Origin: Variovorax paradoxus
GTDB taxonomy: Bacteria > Pseudomonadota > Gammaproteobacteria > Burkholderiales > Burkholderiaceae_C
Assembly: GCF_029919115.1 (NCBI RefSeq)
Contig: NZ_CP123990.1
Coordinates: 4,304,501-4,368,500 of the forward strand
Length of the DNA stretch: 64,000 bases
Direction of reading: 5' to 3'
Part shown: one piece after another, positions 9,032 to 17,897 of the stretch
How positions within the stretch are numbered: the stretch's first letter is position 1
Layout: each line of letters opens with the position of its first letter
Program-made: the position numbers and the translations under genes
The notes under the pieces: generated by a model
What the model was told of the DNA's origin: nothing
The model's database searches: none
The model's input: only the letters and a program-made list of their open reading frames with translations

Positions 9032-9296
9032 CGTTCCTGCGAGTTTTGGAGCCCGACATGAAGGTCGTTCCAGTGCACGTACTCGCGTGGAGGTCGTCGA
9101 GATCCGGTGCGAGTGCGCAGTCCGCCCCGAGTCGCAGTCCATCCTCCGCCGCCTCGCGGCAACGTGAAATATTCCGCAAAAATGGCTTGCAACCGTAAGT
9201 CAGTGGTTGCGCTGGGTGACGCTAGTAGCTACATTTCGCCGACCAAAAATCGGCCGGAGTTTTTGGTTGAGCAAGCGCCGGCACTCGGAGGACCGA

Positions 9297-9572
9297 ATGC
9301 CGCTTTCGTTCTTGTACAGGCTGCAGCACGTGCAGCTCCCGATTCGCGTCGTTGAGCCAGAAGAAGTCCGGCGCGTTTCGGTGCTTTTGGCGACGGGTCT
9401 GATCGAGGCCGAAATCGTTCCCCTCAAGGTCAATGCACCATACGTCTCGCCACGGCTGGCTACGGTATTCCGCATCACTGAGGAAGGACGTGCCGAGATC
9501 GTGAAAATGGGCGACATCCCCAAGCTCGTCGAGACGACGCTTCATTTTGGTCGGGGGCTGAGATTGCTGTGA
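9297..9572 (+). CDS. hypothetical protein, 91 aa
   Basis: A small protein of unknown function. GGAGG sits 7 nt before the chosen ATG and decides the start against a longer frame beginning at 9207. The sequence has a winged-HTH-like order of short helices and strands (EEVRRVSVLLATGLIEAEIV, then ATVFRITEEGRAEIVKMG), so a small DNA-binding or adaptor role is possible. There is no signal peptide. It stands alone in the accessory region. Confidence 0.6.
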   Translation: MPLSFLYRLQHVQLPIRVVEPEEVRRVSVLLATGLIEAEIVPLKVNAPYVSPRLATVFRITEEGRAEIVKMGDIPKLVETTLHFGRGLRLL

Positions 9573-9684
9573 ACGCACGCCCGAGGCGACCTGGTTCGGT
9601 GGCGGTACTCGGCCATGAGCAAGTGCCGGCCGTTAGCGCGAGCCGCTCAGTTGACCGGTCTTCCCGGTGCCGCGCTGCGGCGAC

Positions 9685-9933
9685 TTATATCGCTGCACTT
9701 TGGCCGAGGATTGCTGAGCTACTCCTTCTGACCTCTCGCAGGTACAGAGACTCCGCCGCAAATGCAAGCTGCATGAGGCTAGCGCTAGCCTGGTGCTCTA
9801 AATCAGTAACCAGGGTGCACGTCTCAGGATCCGCCAGCTTACCGGCGAGAGCGCGCTGAACACCAATGGCCGCGGCTCGCGAACGGGCAGCATGTCGCCG
9901 GAGATCATCGAGATGCGATAGTCGTTCGTTCAT
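9685..9933 (-). CDS. possible small helical protein, doubtful
   Basis: A frame of 82 codons from the internal ATG at 9933. It would be a mostly helical protein with Ala/Leu heptads. No ribosome-binding site is visible and I recognise no family. It is listed because it is the only plausible gene in the 9.6-10.2 kb stretch. Confidence 0.25.
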   Translation of the reverse strand: MNERLSHLDDLRRHAARSRAAAIGVQRALAGKLADPETCTLVTDLEHQASASLMQLAFAAESLYLREVRRSSSAILGQSAAI

Positions 9934-10270
9934 GAGAGAGGACAGGCAAGTTGAGTGCCTAGATCCGCCGGAGCGCGCCACTTCCGAGTGACAGCTGCGA
10001 TGGGCACTCTTGCTGCAAAAAATGCAGAAGAACTTGCGGCACGTTCAGCTTGAGTGAGTTCTCCACCGTTTCGGTGGATAAGGCAGTGGACAAGCGTGTA
10101 CGCATCGCCGGCGAGCGCCGCCACATCTACGTGGAGGCGCTACGCCTACAAAAGCGGCACCGCAACGCGACCCATCGTCTCCGTGAAGGCCCGCAAACGA
10201 GACGACCGCCGCATGGAGCAAGTCCGCGCGGTCGTCTGCGTATCGCGCACCTGGGTCACAGGCGCTTGGG

Positions 10271-11245
10271 TCAGGCGCGCGCCGCGCGTGCCTCGTTGCG
10301 CAGGTCACGGATCTGATCGTGGTTGCGCTGCGCGGCATACGCCTGCGACTGCACCACCTCGCGCACATCCTGAGGCAGTGGCTGTCGCAAGGCCTTGCGA
10401 TAGCGCGCGACCGCCGCGTCCTCGCCGCGCTCGCATTCCTCGAGGATGGACAGCTCGCTGTTCGCGCCCACCGTGCCCTTCAGATGCACCCAGCCGCGGT
10501 GCAGCGCGCCCGAGGCGGTACCGCCGTCCGCCGGCTCTCCGCCGTAGGAGACCACCAGCTGCGAGAGTTGCGCCGCGGCTTCGCGACACTGCGCGGCGCG
10601 CGTGGCGAACAGCTGCTTCAGCTGGGGCGTTTCGACCTCTTCGGCACAGGTGCGAAAGCCCGCCTCGCCGTCGCGCGTGTTCTCGAGCACATCGTTCAAC
10701 ACATCCACCACGTCGTCGTTTGAGAGCGGATCGCCCTCGGGGAACGACGAGTCTTCTTCGCGCATGTAGAGCCGGTCGGCGCGCTCCCACGCTGCATGCG
10801 ATGCAGGCCGCGCCTGCTCCCAGGCGAGCGACGAAGTGCCACGGCGTGTTTCCCATTCTTGCGCCAGCGACGGCTCAACGGCCGCGAAGTCGTCGTCCAC
10901 CGTTGCGCGCCGGCTCCAGCCGAGTTCGTAGGCGGGCGCGTAGTGCTCGTAGCTCAGGCCCGGTTCGTAATAAGGCTCGCGCGTGTAGGCGCTTTTCCAG
11001 TGGCTATGTTCCGCGGTGGGGTTGATGCGCTCTGCCACGGCCTTGCCGCCCATGCCGCCGGCCACGGCGCCCACGAGCATGCCGGCTACCGCGCCTGCCG
11101 GTCCGCCGATGGCACCGACAGCAGCGCCGGCGAGGGCGCCGCCGGTGGCACCCGCGCCCGTGCCGACCGGATGCGAGCCGGGTTCACCGGTGATGGGGTC
11201 AAGATTCATGTCGCTGCGCTCGGAGGGGGTCTTGGCTTGTGTCAT
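10271..11245 (-). CDS. glycine-zipper plus PA2169/DUF2383-type four-helix protein
   Basis: A 324-residue protein. The start at 11245 has AAGGA at the right distance; a longer frame to 11299 has none. Residues about 25-75 are a Gly/Ala-rich glycine-zipper-like segment (GALAGAAVGAIGGPAGAVAG) that could insert in a membrane. A charged linker with repeated Glu-Trp/Tyr follows. The C-terminal 140 residues (DVVDVLNDVLENTRDGEAGF ... ARYRKALRQPLP) match the ferritin-like PA2169/DUF2383 domain seen in stress-induced proteins. Likely a general stress protein; the exact function is unknown. It is monocistronic. Confidence 0.75.
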   Translation of the reverse strand: MTQAKTPSERSDMNLDPITGEPGSHPVGTGAGATGGALAGAAVGAIGGPAGAVAGMLVGAVAGGMGGKAVAERINPTAEHSHWKSAYTREPYYEPGLSYEHYAPAYELGWSRRATVDDDFAAVEPSLAQEWETRRGTSSLAWEQARPASHAAWERADRLYMREEDSSFPEGDPLSNDDVVDVLNDVLENTRDGEAGFRTCAEEVETPQLKQLFATRAAQCREAAAQLSQLVVSYGGEPADGGTASGALHRGWVHLKGTVGANSELSILEECERGEDAAVARYRKALRQPLPQDVREVVQSQAYAAQRNHDQIRDLRNEARAARA

Positions 11246-11700
11246 GGGCATTCCTTGAATGGTGGTTGAGCTCGAGCGAGTGTTGGCCTCGCTTGGCACC
11301 CATCATTCGCCGCTTGCGGCGCGGCGAGGTCGGCCACCGGCGCGGCGTGCTGTAGTCCAACCCGTTGGGTGTGGTGACGCGGGCAGTGATGATGCCCCCA
11401 TACGGCGCCCACATCGTTCCTCGACCTCTCAGCCCGATGCGCCTATAGTGGCCATCGAGCCTCCGAAGCACGAGCTGCTGGCGCGCCCCGCCCCACCGCT
11501 TTGTGCCTGACCAGGGAGGCCGTCTATTACCCACCCTGGCATGTCTGCAGACCACGCAGCCAAAGTGCCGGCACCATGCGAGTTCGAGATCAGGTTCGAT
11601 TGGCACGGCATTGCACTCCCAGCAGGGGCTTGCGTTGGCAGGAATCCCGCAACTCAACTGAACACGGCGATAAGGACGTGAGGCCTGATTGTTGCGGAGT
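11246..11700. other. intergenic stretch, nothing recognised
   Basis: About 450 bp between the DUF2383-type gene and the transposase remnant. It holds the leader of the minus-strand gene near 11250-11290. Beyond that I see no gene, strong hairpin or RNA gene. Confidence 0.4.
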
Positions 11701-12078
11701 TCACTTCACTGTGAGCGCTCGCCCAGGCGATTGGCAGAGAGAGTGGAGGTGCTTCTTCAGGCCGCAGTGCAGAAGGTCGCCGAGGCGACAGAACCAACGA
11801 TAGGCCAGATTGAGATGGACTTCCTCGCGCAGCCGGCGCTCAGAGCGGATGCCCAGGCAGTAGCCGATGACCAGCATGCGGATCATGAGTTCGGGATCGA
11901 TCGAGGGCCAGCCAGTTTGGCTGTAGAACGCAGCCAGATGTTGGCGCAATTCGCTGAGATCGAGGAAACGGTCAACGCCCCGCAGCAGGTGATCGTGTGG
12001 GACGTGGTCTTCGAGGTTGAATGCGTAGAACAACTGGTCTTGAACAATGCTCCGACCCATCATGATGCGAACCTCCAT
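11701..12078 (-). pseudogene. IS5/IS1182-like transposase, N-terminal remnant
   Basis: The text from MMGRSIVQDQLFYAFNLEDHVPHDHLLR to SERRLREEVHLNLAYRWFCRLG is the N-terminal region of IS1182/IS5-superfamily transposases. After this the frame leaves the family and soon stops; the catalytic DDE part is missing. Upstream on its strand, 12126-12147 carries GATTGTGTTGAAAAACTCC, a typical terminal repeat of such elements, so one end survives. The product is not expected to be active. Confidence 0.8.
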
Positions 12079-12125
12079 CGATGATGAAGGGCATGCAAAC
12101 TGCGAGTCAGTTCCTAGAATTCAGC

Positions 12126-12147
12126 GGAGTTTTTCAACACAATCGGC
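12126..12147 (-). repeat. terminal inverted repeat of the IS5/IS1182-like remnant
   Basis: On the minus strand this reads GATTGTGTTGAAAAACTCC, resembling the ends of IS5-superfamily elements and lying about 60 bp before the remnant transposase start. The partner end was not found. Confidence 0.5.
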
Positions 12148-12341
12148 CGTATTCTGCCCTTCGCGTATCGCGCCGACGCGCCCCCCAAGTGGCGTCATGC
12201 TCGGCAGCCCGTTCGCCGGTTCAGCGCAGAACGCGCGATGACGTCACTATCAGGCCTTTGCCGGCCGAGTATCCATCGCAGTTGCCTTCATGCTCGAGCG
12301 ACGCCACGCAGGTCCTCCACCGGCTCCCCTCGGAGAGGCTC

Positions 12342-12773
12342 ATGGACAAACGATGGTGCACCGCTTGCGGCTGTGAATTCCTCCCTCGTGCTCAGGCGCC
12401 CCATCAGCGCTACTGTGCTGAACCTGTGTGCCAGCGCGAGCGACGACGGCTTTGGCAGCAAACAAAGCGGCGAAGCGATCCCGACTACCTCCAGAACCAA
12501 GCGCAGGCCCAGCGCGCGTGGTCGAAACGAAATTCCGCCTACTGGTCGGCGTATCGGGAGAATCACCCCGAATACGCAGTCCGCAACCGCACAGACCAAC
12601 GTAGACGCAACGCCAAGCGCTCCACCGCCGGTATTGCAAAGATGGATGCGTCGGGTGTCACGCCGCTCTTCGATGATGGTCTCTACGAACTACGTCCGCT
12701 AGAGGGTCTCGGATTTGCAAAGATGGTCGCGTGGACGGTTCAGATCACTGTGCTTGCTCGCCAGCACCTCTGA
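12342..12773 (+). CDS. small Cys-rich zinc-ribbon-like protein of the recombinase cassette
   Basis: A 143-residue protein. A GGAGAGG just before the ATG at 12342 fixes the start; the open frame extends further upstream without a signal. Residues 5-30 contain CTACGC, then HQRYCAEPVC, a cysteine/histidine set suited to bind one zinc ion. A long basic helix (Arg/Lys/Gln-rich, WSKRNSAYWSAYRENHPEY) follows. Such proteins lie before serine-recombinase/ParB-like gene sets in other betaproteobacterial islands, which is recollection rather than a search. A DNA-binding role in the element is likely. Confidence 0.65.
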   Translation: MDKRWCTACGCEFLPRAQAPHQRYCAEPVCQRERRRLWQQTKRRSDPDYLQNQAQAQRAWSKRNSAYWSAYRENHPEYAVRNRTDQRRRNAKRSTAGIAKMDASGVTPLFDDGLYELRPLEGLGFAKMVAWTVQITVLARQHL

Positions 12774-12904
12774 CCGTGCCAAATTTCGTTGATTGCAAAG
12801 AGAGGACTTGATCGATCCCTGAGAGCAGGACTGGTACCTTGCCGGTATGCGGGCACCCGGTGTCGCCAGGCGTTCGCAGCGAAGAATTCGCTTGAACGGA
12901 CTGG

Positions 12905-14482
12905 ATGGGTACTCGCATGGATCAGAACCACATCGGGGTTGACGCGGACACAAGTGCCCCCCTGTTTCGCGCCGCGGAGTACGTTCGGATGTCGACGGAG
13001 CATCAGCAGTACTCCACCCTCAATCAGAACGACAAGATCCGCGAATACGCCGCGCACCGCGGCATCGAGATCGTCAGGACCTACGCCGACGAGGGCAAGA
13101 GCGGGCTGAGGATCGACGGACGGCTCGCGTTGCAGCGCCTCATTCGTGACGTCCAGGCCGGGACGGCCGACTTCACCATCATCCTCGTCTACGACGTGAG
13201 CCGGTGGGGGCGCTTCCAGGATGCCGACGAGAGCGCCTACTACGAATACATCTGCCGCCGTGCCGGCATCCAGGTGGCGTACTGCGCGGAGCAGTTCGAG
13301 AACGACGGCTCTCCCGTCTCCACCATCGTCAAGGGCGTCAAACGGGCGATGGCCGGCGAGTACAGCCGCGAACTGTCGACCAAGGTCTTCGCCGGTCAAT
13401 GCCGCTTGGTGGAGCTCGGCTTCCGGCAAGGCGGCGCGGCTGGGTACGGCCTGCGCCGGATGCTGGTGGACCAATCGGGCGCGGTCAAGACCGAACTCCA
13501 GCGCGGCGAGCAGAAGAGTCTCCAGACCGACCGCGTGATTCTCACCCCCGGGCCCGGAGACCAGGTCAAGACAGTTCAGAAAATCTACGAATGGTTCACC
13601 GACGAAGGACTGGTCGAATCGGAGATCGCCCGCCGGCTCAACCTGATGCACACCCGTACGGACCTCGACCGCGAGTGGACGCGGGCCACGGTCCACCAAG
13701 TGCTGATCAATGAAAAGTACATCGGCAGCAACGTCTACAACCGCGTCTCCTTCAAGCTCAAGAAGCTGCGCGTGGTCAACACGCCGGACATGTGGATCCG
13801 CAAGGACGATGCCTTTGAGCCGATCGTCACGCGGGACATCTTCTACACGGCGCAGGGCATCATCCGTGCCCGCGCACGCCGGTATTCCAACGAGGAGCTC
13901 ATCGAGCGCCTGCTAGGTCTCTATCGGCACCGGGGATTCCTGTCGGGCTTGGTGATCGACGAAGCGGAAGGAATGCCCTCGTCGGCGGTCTATGCGCACC
14001 GGTTTGGCAGCCTGATCCGGGCCTACCAGATGGTGGGCTTCACGCCCGGGCGGGACTACCAGTACCTGGAGGTCAACCGGTTCCTCAGGCGCCTTCACCC
14101 CAAGATCGTGGTCGAGGCAGAGTCCGAGATGGAGAGCCTGGGCGGCAGACTCTACCGAGATCCGGCGACGGACCTGCTCGACGTCAACCACGAGTTCAGC
14201 GTCTCTCTGGCCTTGGCACGTTGCCAGACCGGCGAGAACGGCCGTCGTCGCTGGAAGATCCGCTTCGATACAGGACTGCTTCCCGACATCACTGTCGCCG
14301 TCCGGCTGGCGCCGGGCAACGACAAGCCGTTCGACTACTACCTGCTCCCACGGCTTCACTTCGCGCAGCCTCGCCTCAGCCTGGCTGAGCACAATGCGGT
14401 GGAGCTGGAGAGCTATCGCTTCGACACCCTGGAGTATCTCTACGGGATGGCCGCCCAGATCCGCCTGCGGAGAGCGGCATGA
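12905..14482 (+). CDS. large serine recombinase
   Basis: A 525-residue site-specific recombinase. The N-terminal resolvase domain has EYVRMSTEHQ with the catalytic Ser at about residue 30, and VYDVSRWGRFQD, the SRxxR arginine motif. The Recombinase domain follows (GGAAGYGLRR ... VQKIYEWFTDEGLVESEIARRLN ... WTRATVHQVLINEKYIG). The C-terminal 170 residues are specific to this subgroup and lack an obvious zinc ribbon. Start at the first ATG; a second at 12920 is possible. It overlaps the next gene by 4 nt (ATGA), so the three genes are one operon. It probably moves the cassette or a larger element. Confidence 0.9.
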   Translation: MGTRMDQNHIGVDADTSAPLFRAAEYVRMSTEHQQYSTLNQNDKIREYAAHRGIEIVRTYADEGKSGLRIDGRLALQRLIRDVQAGTADFTIILVYDVSRWGRFQDADESAYYEYICRRAGIQVAYCAEQFENDGSPVSTIVKGVKRAMAGEYSRELSTKVFAGQCRLVELGFRQGGAAGYGLRRMLVDQSGAVKTELQRGEQKSLQTDRVILTPGPGDQVKTVQKIYEWFTDEGLVESEIARRLNLMHTRTDLDREWTRATVHQVLINEKYIGSNVYNRVSFKLKKLRVVNTPDMWIRKDDAFEPIVTRDIFYTAQGIIRARARRYSNEELIERLLGLYRHRGFLSGLVIDEAEGMPSSAVYAHRFGSLIRAYQMVGFTPGRDYQYLEVNRFLRRLHPKIVVEAESEMESLGGRLYRDPATDLLDVNHEFSVSLALARCQTGENGRRRWKIRFDTGLLPDITVAVRLAPGNDKPFDYYLLPRLHFAQPRLSLAEHNAVELESYRFDTLEYLYGMAAQIRLRRAA

Positions 14483-15381
14483 CCGGCAGGCCCGCTGCCG
14501 GCGATCTGCGCATGATTCCCATCGATCGCATCGACGTTCTCAACGCGCGGGATCGCAATGAAGAGGTGTTCGCGGAGATCGTGAAGAACATTGGTTCGAT
14601 CGGCCTGAAGAAACCGATCACGGTCACGCCGCGGCCGGGTAGCGATGGCGCGGAGCGCTATCTCCTGGTCTGCGGCGAAGGACGGATGAAGGCCCTGCGC
14701 AAGCTCGGTGAAGTGCGAGTTCCTGCCCTGGTGATACAGATCGACGACGAGGGCGCGTTCATCATGAGCCTTGCAGAGAACATGGCACGCCGCGTCTACC
14801 GCCCGCTGGAGCTTCTGGCAGGCATCACCCAGTTGAAGGTCAAGGGCTACTCTGCGAGCTTGATCTCCCAGAAGACGGGACTCACGATCTCGTACGTCAC
14901 TGACATCCTCACGCTGATCGATCAAGGCGAGGAGCGCCTGCTGGTGGCCGTCGAACGCGGAAAAGTCCCCCTGACGATCGCGATCGAGATTTCCCGGGCG
15001 GGGAATAGCGACAAGACAATTCAGGCGGCGCTGCAGGAGGCCTACGAAACGGGACAGTTGCGAGGACGGCAACTCATGGACGCTCGGCGCCTGGTGCAGA
15101 GCCGACAGCACCTGGGGCGCTCGGTCGGTCGGCATCCGTCGCCCCAGCCATCCGATGTCACTTCGTCAAGCCTCGTTCGTGCTTATCAGAAAGAGGTCAA
15201 GCGCCAGCAATTGATGGTACGCCGCGCGGCCTTTGCGCAGCAGCGGCTTCTCTTTGTCGCCGGCGCCCTGCGGCAGCTTTTTTTCGAAGAGAACTTCGTC
15301 ACGCTTCTGCGGGCTGAAGGTCTGGATGCGCTGCCAAAGTACCTCGCGGATCGAATCGGGCCTCATGGGAGCCTGGGGTGA
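14479..15381 (+). CDS. ParB-like nuclease/CTPase-domain protein 1
   Basis: A 300-residue protein with an N-terminal ParB/Srx fold: IPIDRIDVLNARDRN, then IGLKKPITVTPR, LVCGEGRMKAL (the GERR-type box) and LAENMARR (the ENxxR box), which in ParB proteins bind CTP. An HTH follows (SASLISQKTGLTISYVTDILTL). The C-terminal part is family-specific. In classical ParB these domains load on parS DNA, but there is no ParA here, so partition is unlikely to be its only job. It is translationally coupled on both sides. Confidence 0.85.
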   Translation: MTGRPAAGDLRMIPIDRIDVLNARDRNEEVFAEIVKNIGSIGLKKPITVTPRPGSDGAERYLLVCGEGRMKALRKLGEVRVPALVIQIDDEGAFIMSLAENMARRVYRPLELLAGITQLKVKGYSASLISQKTGLTISYVTDILTLIDQGEERLLVAVERGKVPLTIAIEISRAGNSDKTIQAALQEAYETGQLRGRQLMDARRLVQSRQHLGRSVGRHPSPQPSDVTSSSLVRAYQKEVKRQQLMVRRAAFAQQRLLFVAGALRQLFFEENFVTLLRAEGLDALPKYLADRIGPHGSLG

Positions 15382-16256
15382 CGGTCGAACTCGGCTTTCT
15401 GCCGAAGCCCATGATGGTTCCGATCGACAACGTCCTGCCATCGCACAAACCGCCGCTTGGCCTGCTGGGAACCAAGAAGTACCGGATGGTCGTGACTTCG
15501 ATCAGGGAGATCGGCCTTATCGAGCCGCTTGCGGTCAGCGCGGTCGACCGGAAAACCGGCCAGCACGTTCTGCTGGACGGGCACATCCGTCTGCTGGCCC
15601 TGAAAGAGCTCGGAAACACGGAGGTGCCGTGTCTGGTGGCAACGGACGACGAGTCATATACCTACAACAACCGGATCAACCGCTTGTCGTCAGTGCAGGA
15701 GCACTTCATGATGCGCCGCGCGATTGATCGCGGCATCTCGCCGGAGCGGTTGTCCAAAGCCCTGTGCGTGGACCTGGCCCAGGTCGTCAAAAAGGTGACC
15801 CTGCTCGATGGGGTTTGCCCCGAAGCCGTCGACCTGCTCAAAGACCGCCATTTCTCCCCAGAGATCACGGTTGCACTACGCAGAATGAAACCGACCCGTC
15901 AGGTCGAGGCGGTGGAGTTGATGATCGCTGCGAACAGCATCACGGTCACATACGCGCGAGCCTTGGAGATGGCCACTGCCACGGAAATGCTGGTTGCCGG
16001 AAAGCGCCCGCACAAGGATCGAGGCGTCAGCCGAGAACAGGTCGATCGGATGGAGCGGGAGATGTCTGGTCTGCAGGACCAGTACAGGATGATCGAGCAG
16101 GGTTTTGGAGAGGACATGCTCAACCTTGTGCTGGCCAGAGGCTATGTCGCCAAGCTGGTCGACAACAAAGCGGTGTTCCGTTACCTGGAGCGCAACCATG
16201 GGGAGGTGCTCGAGCAACTAATGGGTTTGGTGCGCGCAACCTCGACAGATGCTTGA
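15378..16256 (+). CDS. ParB/RepB-like protein 2
   Basis: A 292-residue protein with GTG start overlapping the previous stop. VPIDNVLPSHK, IGLIEPLAVS and LLDGHIRLLALKELG are ParB-domain boxes. The ENxxR position is NRINRLS, a changed CTP motif, so nucleotide use may differ from its neighbour. HTH-like helices follow (ISPERLSKALCVDLAQVVKKV). The later part resembles the RepB C-terminal region of plasmid partition proteins. Two different ParB-like proteins directly after a serine recombinase suggest that they assist or direct recombination. No ParA and no replication gene is present. Confidence 0.85.
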   Translation: MTVELGFLPKPMMVPIDNVLPSHKPPLGLLGTKKYRMVVTSIREIGLIEPLAVSAVDRKTGQHVLLDGHIRLLALKELGNTEVPCLVATDDESYTYNNRINRLSSVQEHFMMRRAIDRGISPERLSKALCVDLAQVVKKVTLLDGVCPEAVDLLKDRHFSPEITVALRRMKPTRQVEAVELMIAANSITVTYARALEMATATEMLVAGKRPHKDRGVSREQVDRMEREMSGLQDQYRMIEQGFGEDMLNLVLARGYVAKLVDNKAVFRYLERNHGEVLEQLMGLVRATSTDA

Positions 16257-16384
16257 AGTCATCGGTGAGTAAATCGGGGCCACCCAAGGGTGGAGCTGAG
16301 GTTCTCGTGCATAACGGCACAGGGGACTAGCCCAGCCCGGGAAAAAGTTGCGATCCCGTATTTGTGCACCTGCATACCCTTCAT

Positions 16385-16735
16385 TCAGGCGTTGCCATCG
16401 CTCACGTCGAAGTTCAATCCACAGCCTCTTAAGGCGGCTTGCAGCGATGCGCTTTCCTCAGGAGAGAATCCATCGAAGTAAATCTGCAGCGTCTTGCCGC
16501 AGCTAAGAAACAGATCTTTGCCCGGCGCCGCCCAAAGCTGGACACCGTGTCCGACCGCGGCTGTCAGAAAAACGAAGGCCTCCTCAGGAGAGATGAGGCC
16601 GATCTCCTCGCCTAGATTGCTCCAGCCCGTGATCTCGGCGCTGCGGGGATGCTCGAACCTCCACCCCAATGCTTGCAGAGCGTCGAGTAGCTGAACGCAA
16701 CTCGCCGGAGAGAGGCGTGCAATCTCTTTGGTCAT
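16385..16735 (-). CDS. hypothetical protein, 116 aa
   Basis: A small acidic soluble protein (alternating helices and strands, SPEEAFVFLTAAVGHGVQLW, LFLSCGKTLQIYFDGFSPEE). No family is recognised. The start is uncertain because no good ribosome-binding site precedes either nearby ATG. It is convergent with the ParB cassette and co-directional with the two genes on its right, 24 bp from the nearer. Confidence 0.5.
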   Translation of the reverse strand: MTKEIARLSPASCVQLLDALQALGWRFEHPRSAEITGWSNLGEEIGLISPEEAFVFLTAAVGHGVQLWAAPGKDLFLSCGKTLQIYFDGFSPEESASLQAALRGCGLNFDVSDGNA

Positions 16736-16759
16736 GGCCAAATCGTAGCTGCTGCCATC

Positions 16760-17170
16760 TCACAGAACACGAACGGCGAAATAGGCTTCGTCGGTATCTC
16801 CTAAATCGCGGAAGCCCGCCGTCCTGGCCGCGTCGAAGGCCTTGACCCAGCGCTTCGCCAGCATCACCTCGTCTTTGGTGAGATCGCTTTCGCCCGACTC
16901 GCTCGCGTTCTGGAACGCGCGCAGCGCCGGCACCACGTCATGGCCCAGTTGCCGGTCGAGCTCACGCCCGAAGCGCTGCTCCGCCACCTTCACCGCATCG
17001 GCGGCGGCCGGATGCGGATAGTCGGAGAGCCGCACCAGATAGGCGACGCGAGGTTCCGGTTCCACCTCTTCGAACCGGAACGGCGTGTCGTCGTCGCTGG
17101 CCTCCTGCGGCGCGGCGTCGATTTGCGCCGTGGCTATCGGCTGCGGGAAGAAGAGTTCAGCTTGGTCCAT
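16760..17170 (-). CDS. hypothetical protein of the LexA-box operon
   Basis: A 136-residue acidic protein. AAGGAG stands 6 nt before the chosen ATG, which decides against the upstream ATG inside the Shine-Dalgarno region. The N-terminal 45 residues are Pro/Asp/Glu-rich; the rest is helical (AVKVAEQRFGRELDRQLGHDVVPALRAF). No enzyme motif is visible. It starts 31 bp after the previous gene, so both should be on one transcript under the LexA box. Confidence 0.65.
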   Translation of the reverse strand: MDQAELFFPQPIATAQIDAAPQEASDDDTPFRFEEVEPEPRVAYLVRLSDYPHPAAADAVKVAEQRFGRELDRQLGHDVVPALRAFQNASESGESDLTKDEVMLAKRWVKAFDAARTAGFRDLGDTDEAYFAVRVL

Positions 17171-17201
17171 GGTCATCTCCTTGAGCAAGTTCGCAAATGC
17201 G

Positions 17202-17636
17202 CTACGCATTTCCACCGAGGCTGGAACTGCCGCGGCGCGATGGCCAGCGCTGCAGCGCCTTGGCGATCATTTCGCCGTGGCGCTGCGCCTCCAGGCGGGC
17301 GGCCTTCGCATCGGGCGGGGCGGGCCGCGGCACCGGCCGGCAGAACCAGCGCTGCGGGTAGGTGTCGGCCTTGATGTTCTTGAGCGCCCGCCCACGCGGA
17401 TTGATCTCGGTGCCTTCGATGAAGAAACCGCCCCGGACCTCAAGCATGTAAGCGCGGTTGAGCAGCGGGATCACATAGCTCTCCTGGTCGTCGGCCAGCA
17501 GCATCGCGATCATCAGGCTGCGGCCCGGGCGCGGGTCATGGATGCGCGGCACATAGAGCAGTTCTCCGATGCGGCGCGTGTGCTTCACCGCCTCCTTGGT
17601 GGAAAGCTCTTGGCCCTCGAACCGGTATCTAAACAC
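17202..17636 (-). CDS. hypothetical protein, first gene behind the LexA box
   Basis: A 144-residue protein if translation begins at the GTG at 17636, just downstream of the LexA box. Longer starts (to 17801) would pass through the box and overlap the divergent gene, so they are rejected. The core reads EAVKHTRRIGELLYVPRIHDPRPGRSLMIAMLLADDQESYVIPLLNRAYMLE, apparently one alpha/beta domain, followed by a basic tail. It is not a known SOS gene that I can name. A damaged copy of its 3' third lies at 8892-9031 in opposite orientation. Expected to be induced by DNA damage together with 16760-17170. Confidence 0.6.
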   Translation of the reverse strand: MFRYRFEGQELSTKEAVKHTRRIGELLYVPRIHDPRPGRSLMIAMLLADDQESYVIPLLNRAYMLEVRGGFFIEGTEINPRGRALKNIKADTYPQRWFCRPVPRPAPPDAKAARLEAQRHGEMIAKALQRWPSRRGSSSLGGNA

Positions 17637-17648
17637 TTCGCAGCACGC

Positions 17649-17664
17649 CTGTATGAATATACAG
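17649..17664. promoter_or_regulatory. LexA (SOS) box between divergent genes
   Basis: CTGTATGAATATACAG matches the CTG-N10-CAG LexA consensus of proteobacteria with a strongly AT-rich palindromic core. It lies 13 bp from the GTG of the minus-strand gene and 11 bp from the ATG of the plus-strand gene, so LexA bound here would cover both promoters. On the minus strand a TATATT inside the box could be the -10 element. Function is inferred from the match and position. Confidence 0.8.
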
Positions 17665-17675
17665 TAGTATGGATC

Positions 17676-17876
17676 ATGGAAGACGATATTCCGACCGATC
17701 TGTGGATCTACTATTGCGCGCAGCAGCTCAAGCGCCATTGGCGGACGGTTGATCCTGAGCAGCTCGAGGAGTTGGCGACAGATCTGGCATGCGAGGCGCA
17801 TCTACGCACGCTGTCGCCGCAGGCAGCCGCGCTCAAATGGCTTGAGCCGGTGATGACGCGAGGGGAGGCCAGATAG
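17676..17876 (+). CDS. small hypothetical protein, divergent from the LexA-box operon
   Basis: A 66-residue, mostly helical, acidic protein (MEDDIPTDLWIYYCAQQLKRHW ...). Translation would start close to the promoter with almost no leader, which fits a leaderless or very short-leader mRNA. The ATG at 17676 lies right after the LexA box. No family is recognised. The position predicts LexA control. Confidence 0.6.
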   Translation: MEDDIPTDLWIYYCAQQLKRHWRTVDPEQLEELATDLACEAHLRTLSPQAAALKWLEPVMTRGEAR

Positions 17877-17897
17877 ACGGAACGGCACAATGCGCCG

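Noticed and set aside
17202..17801. Longest form of the minus-strand gene at the LexA box
   Set aside because: Would run through the LexA box and the start of the divergent gene; the GTG at 17636 fits the promoter position.
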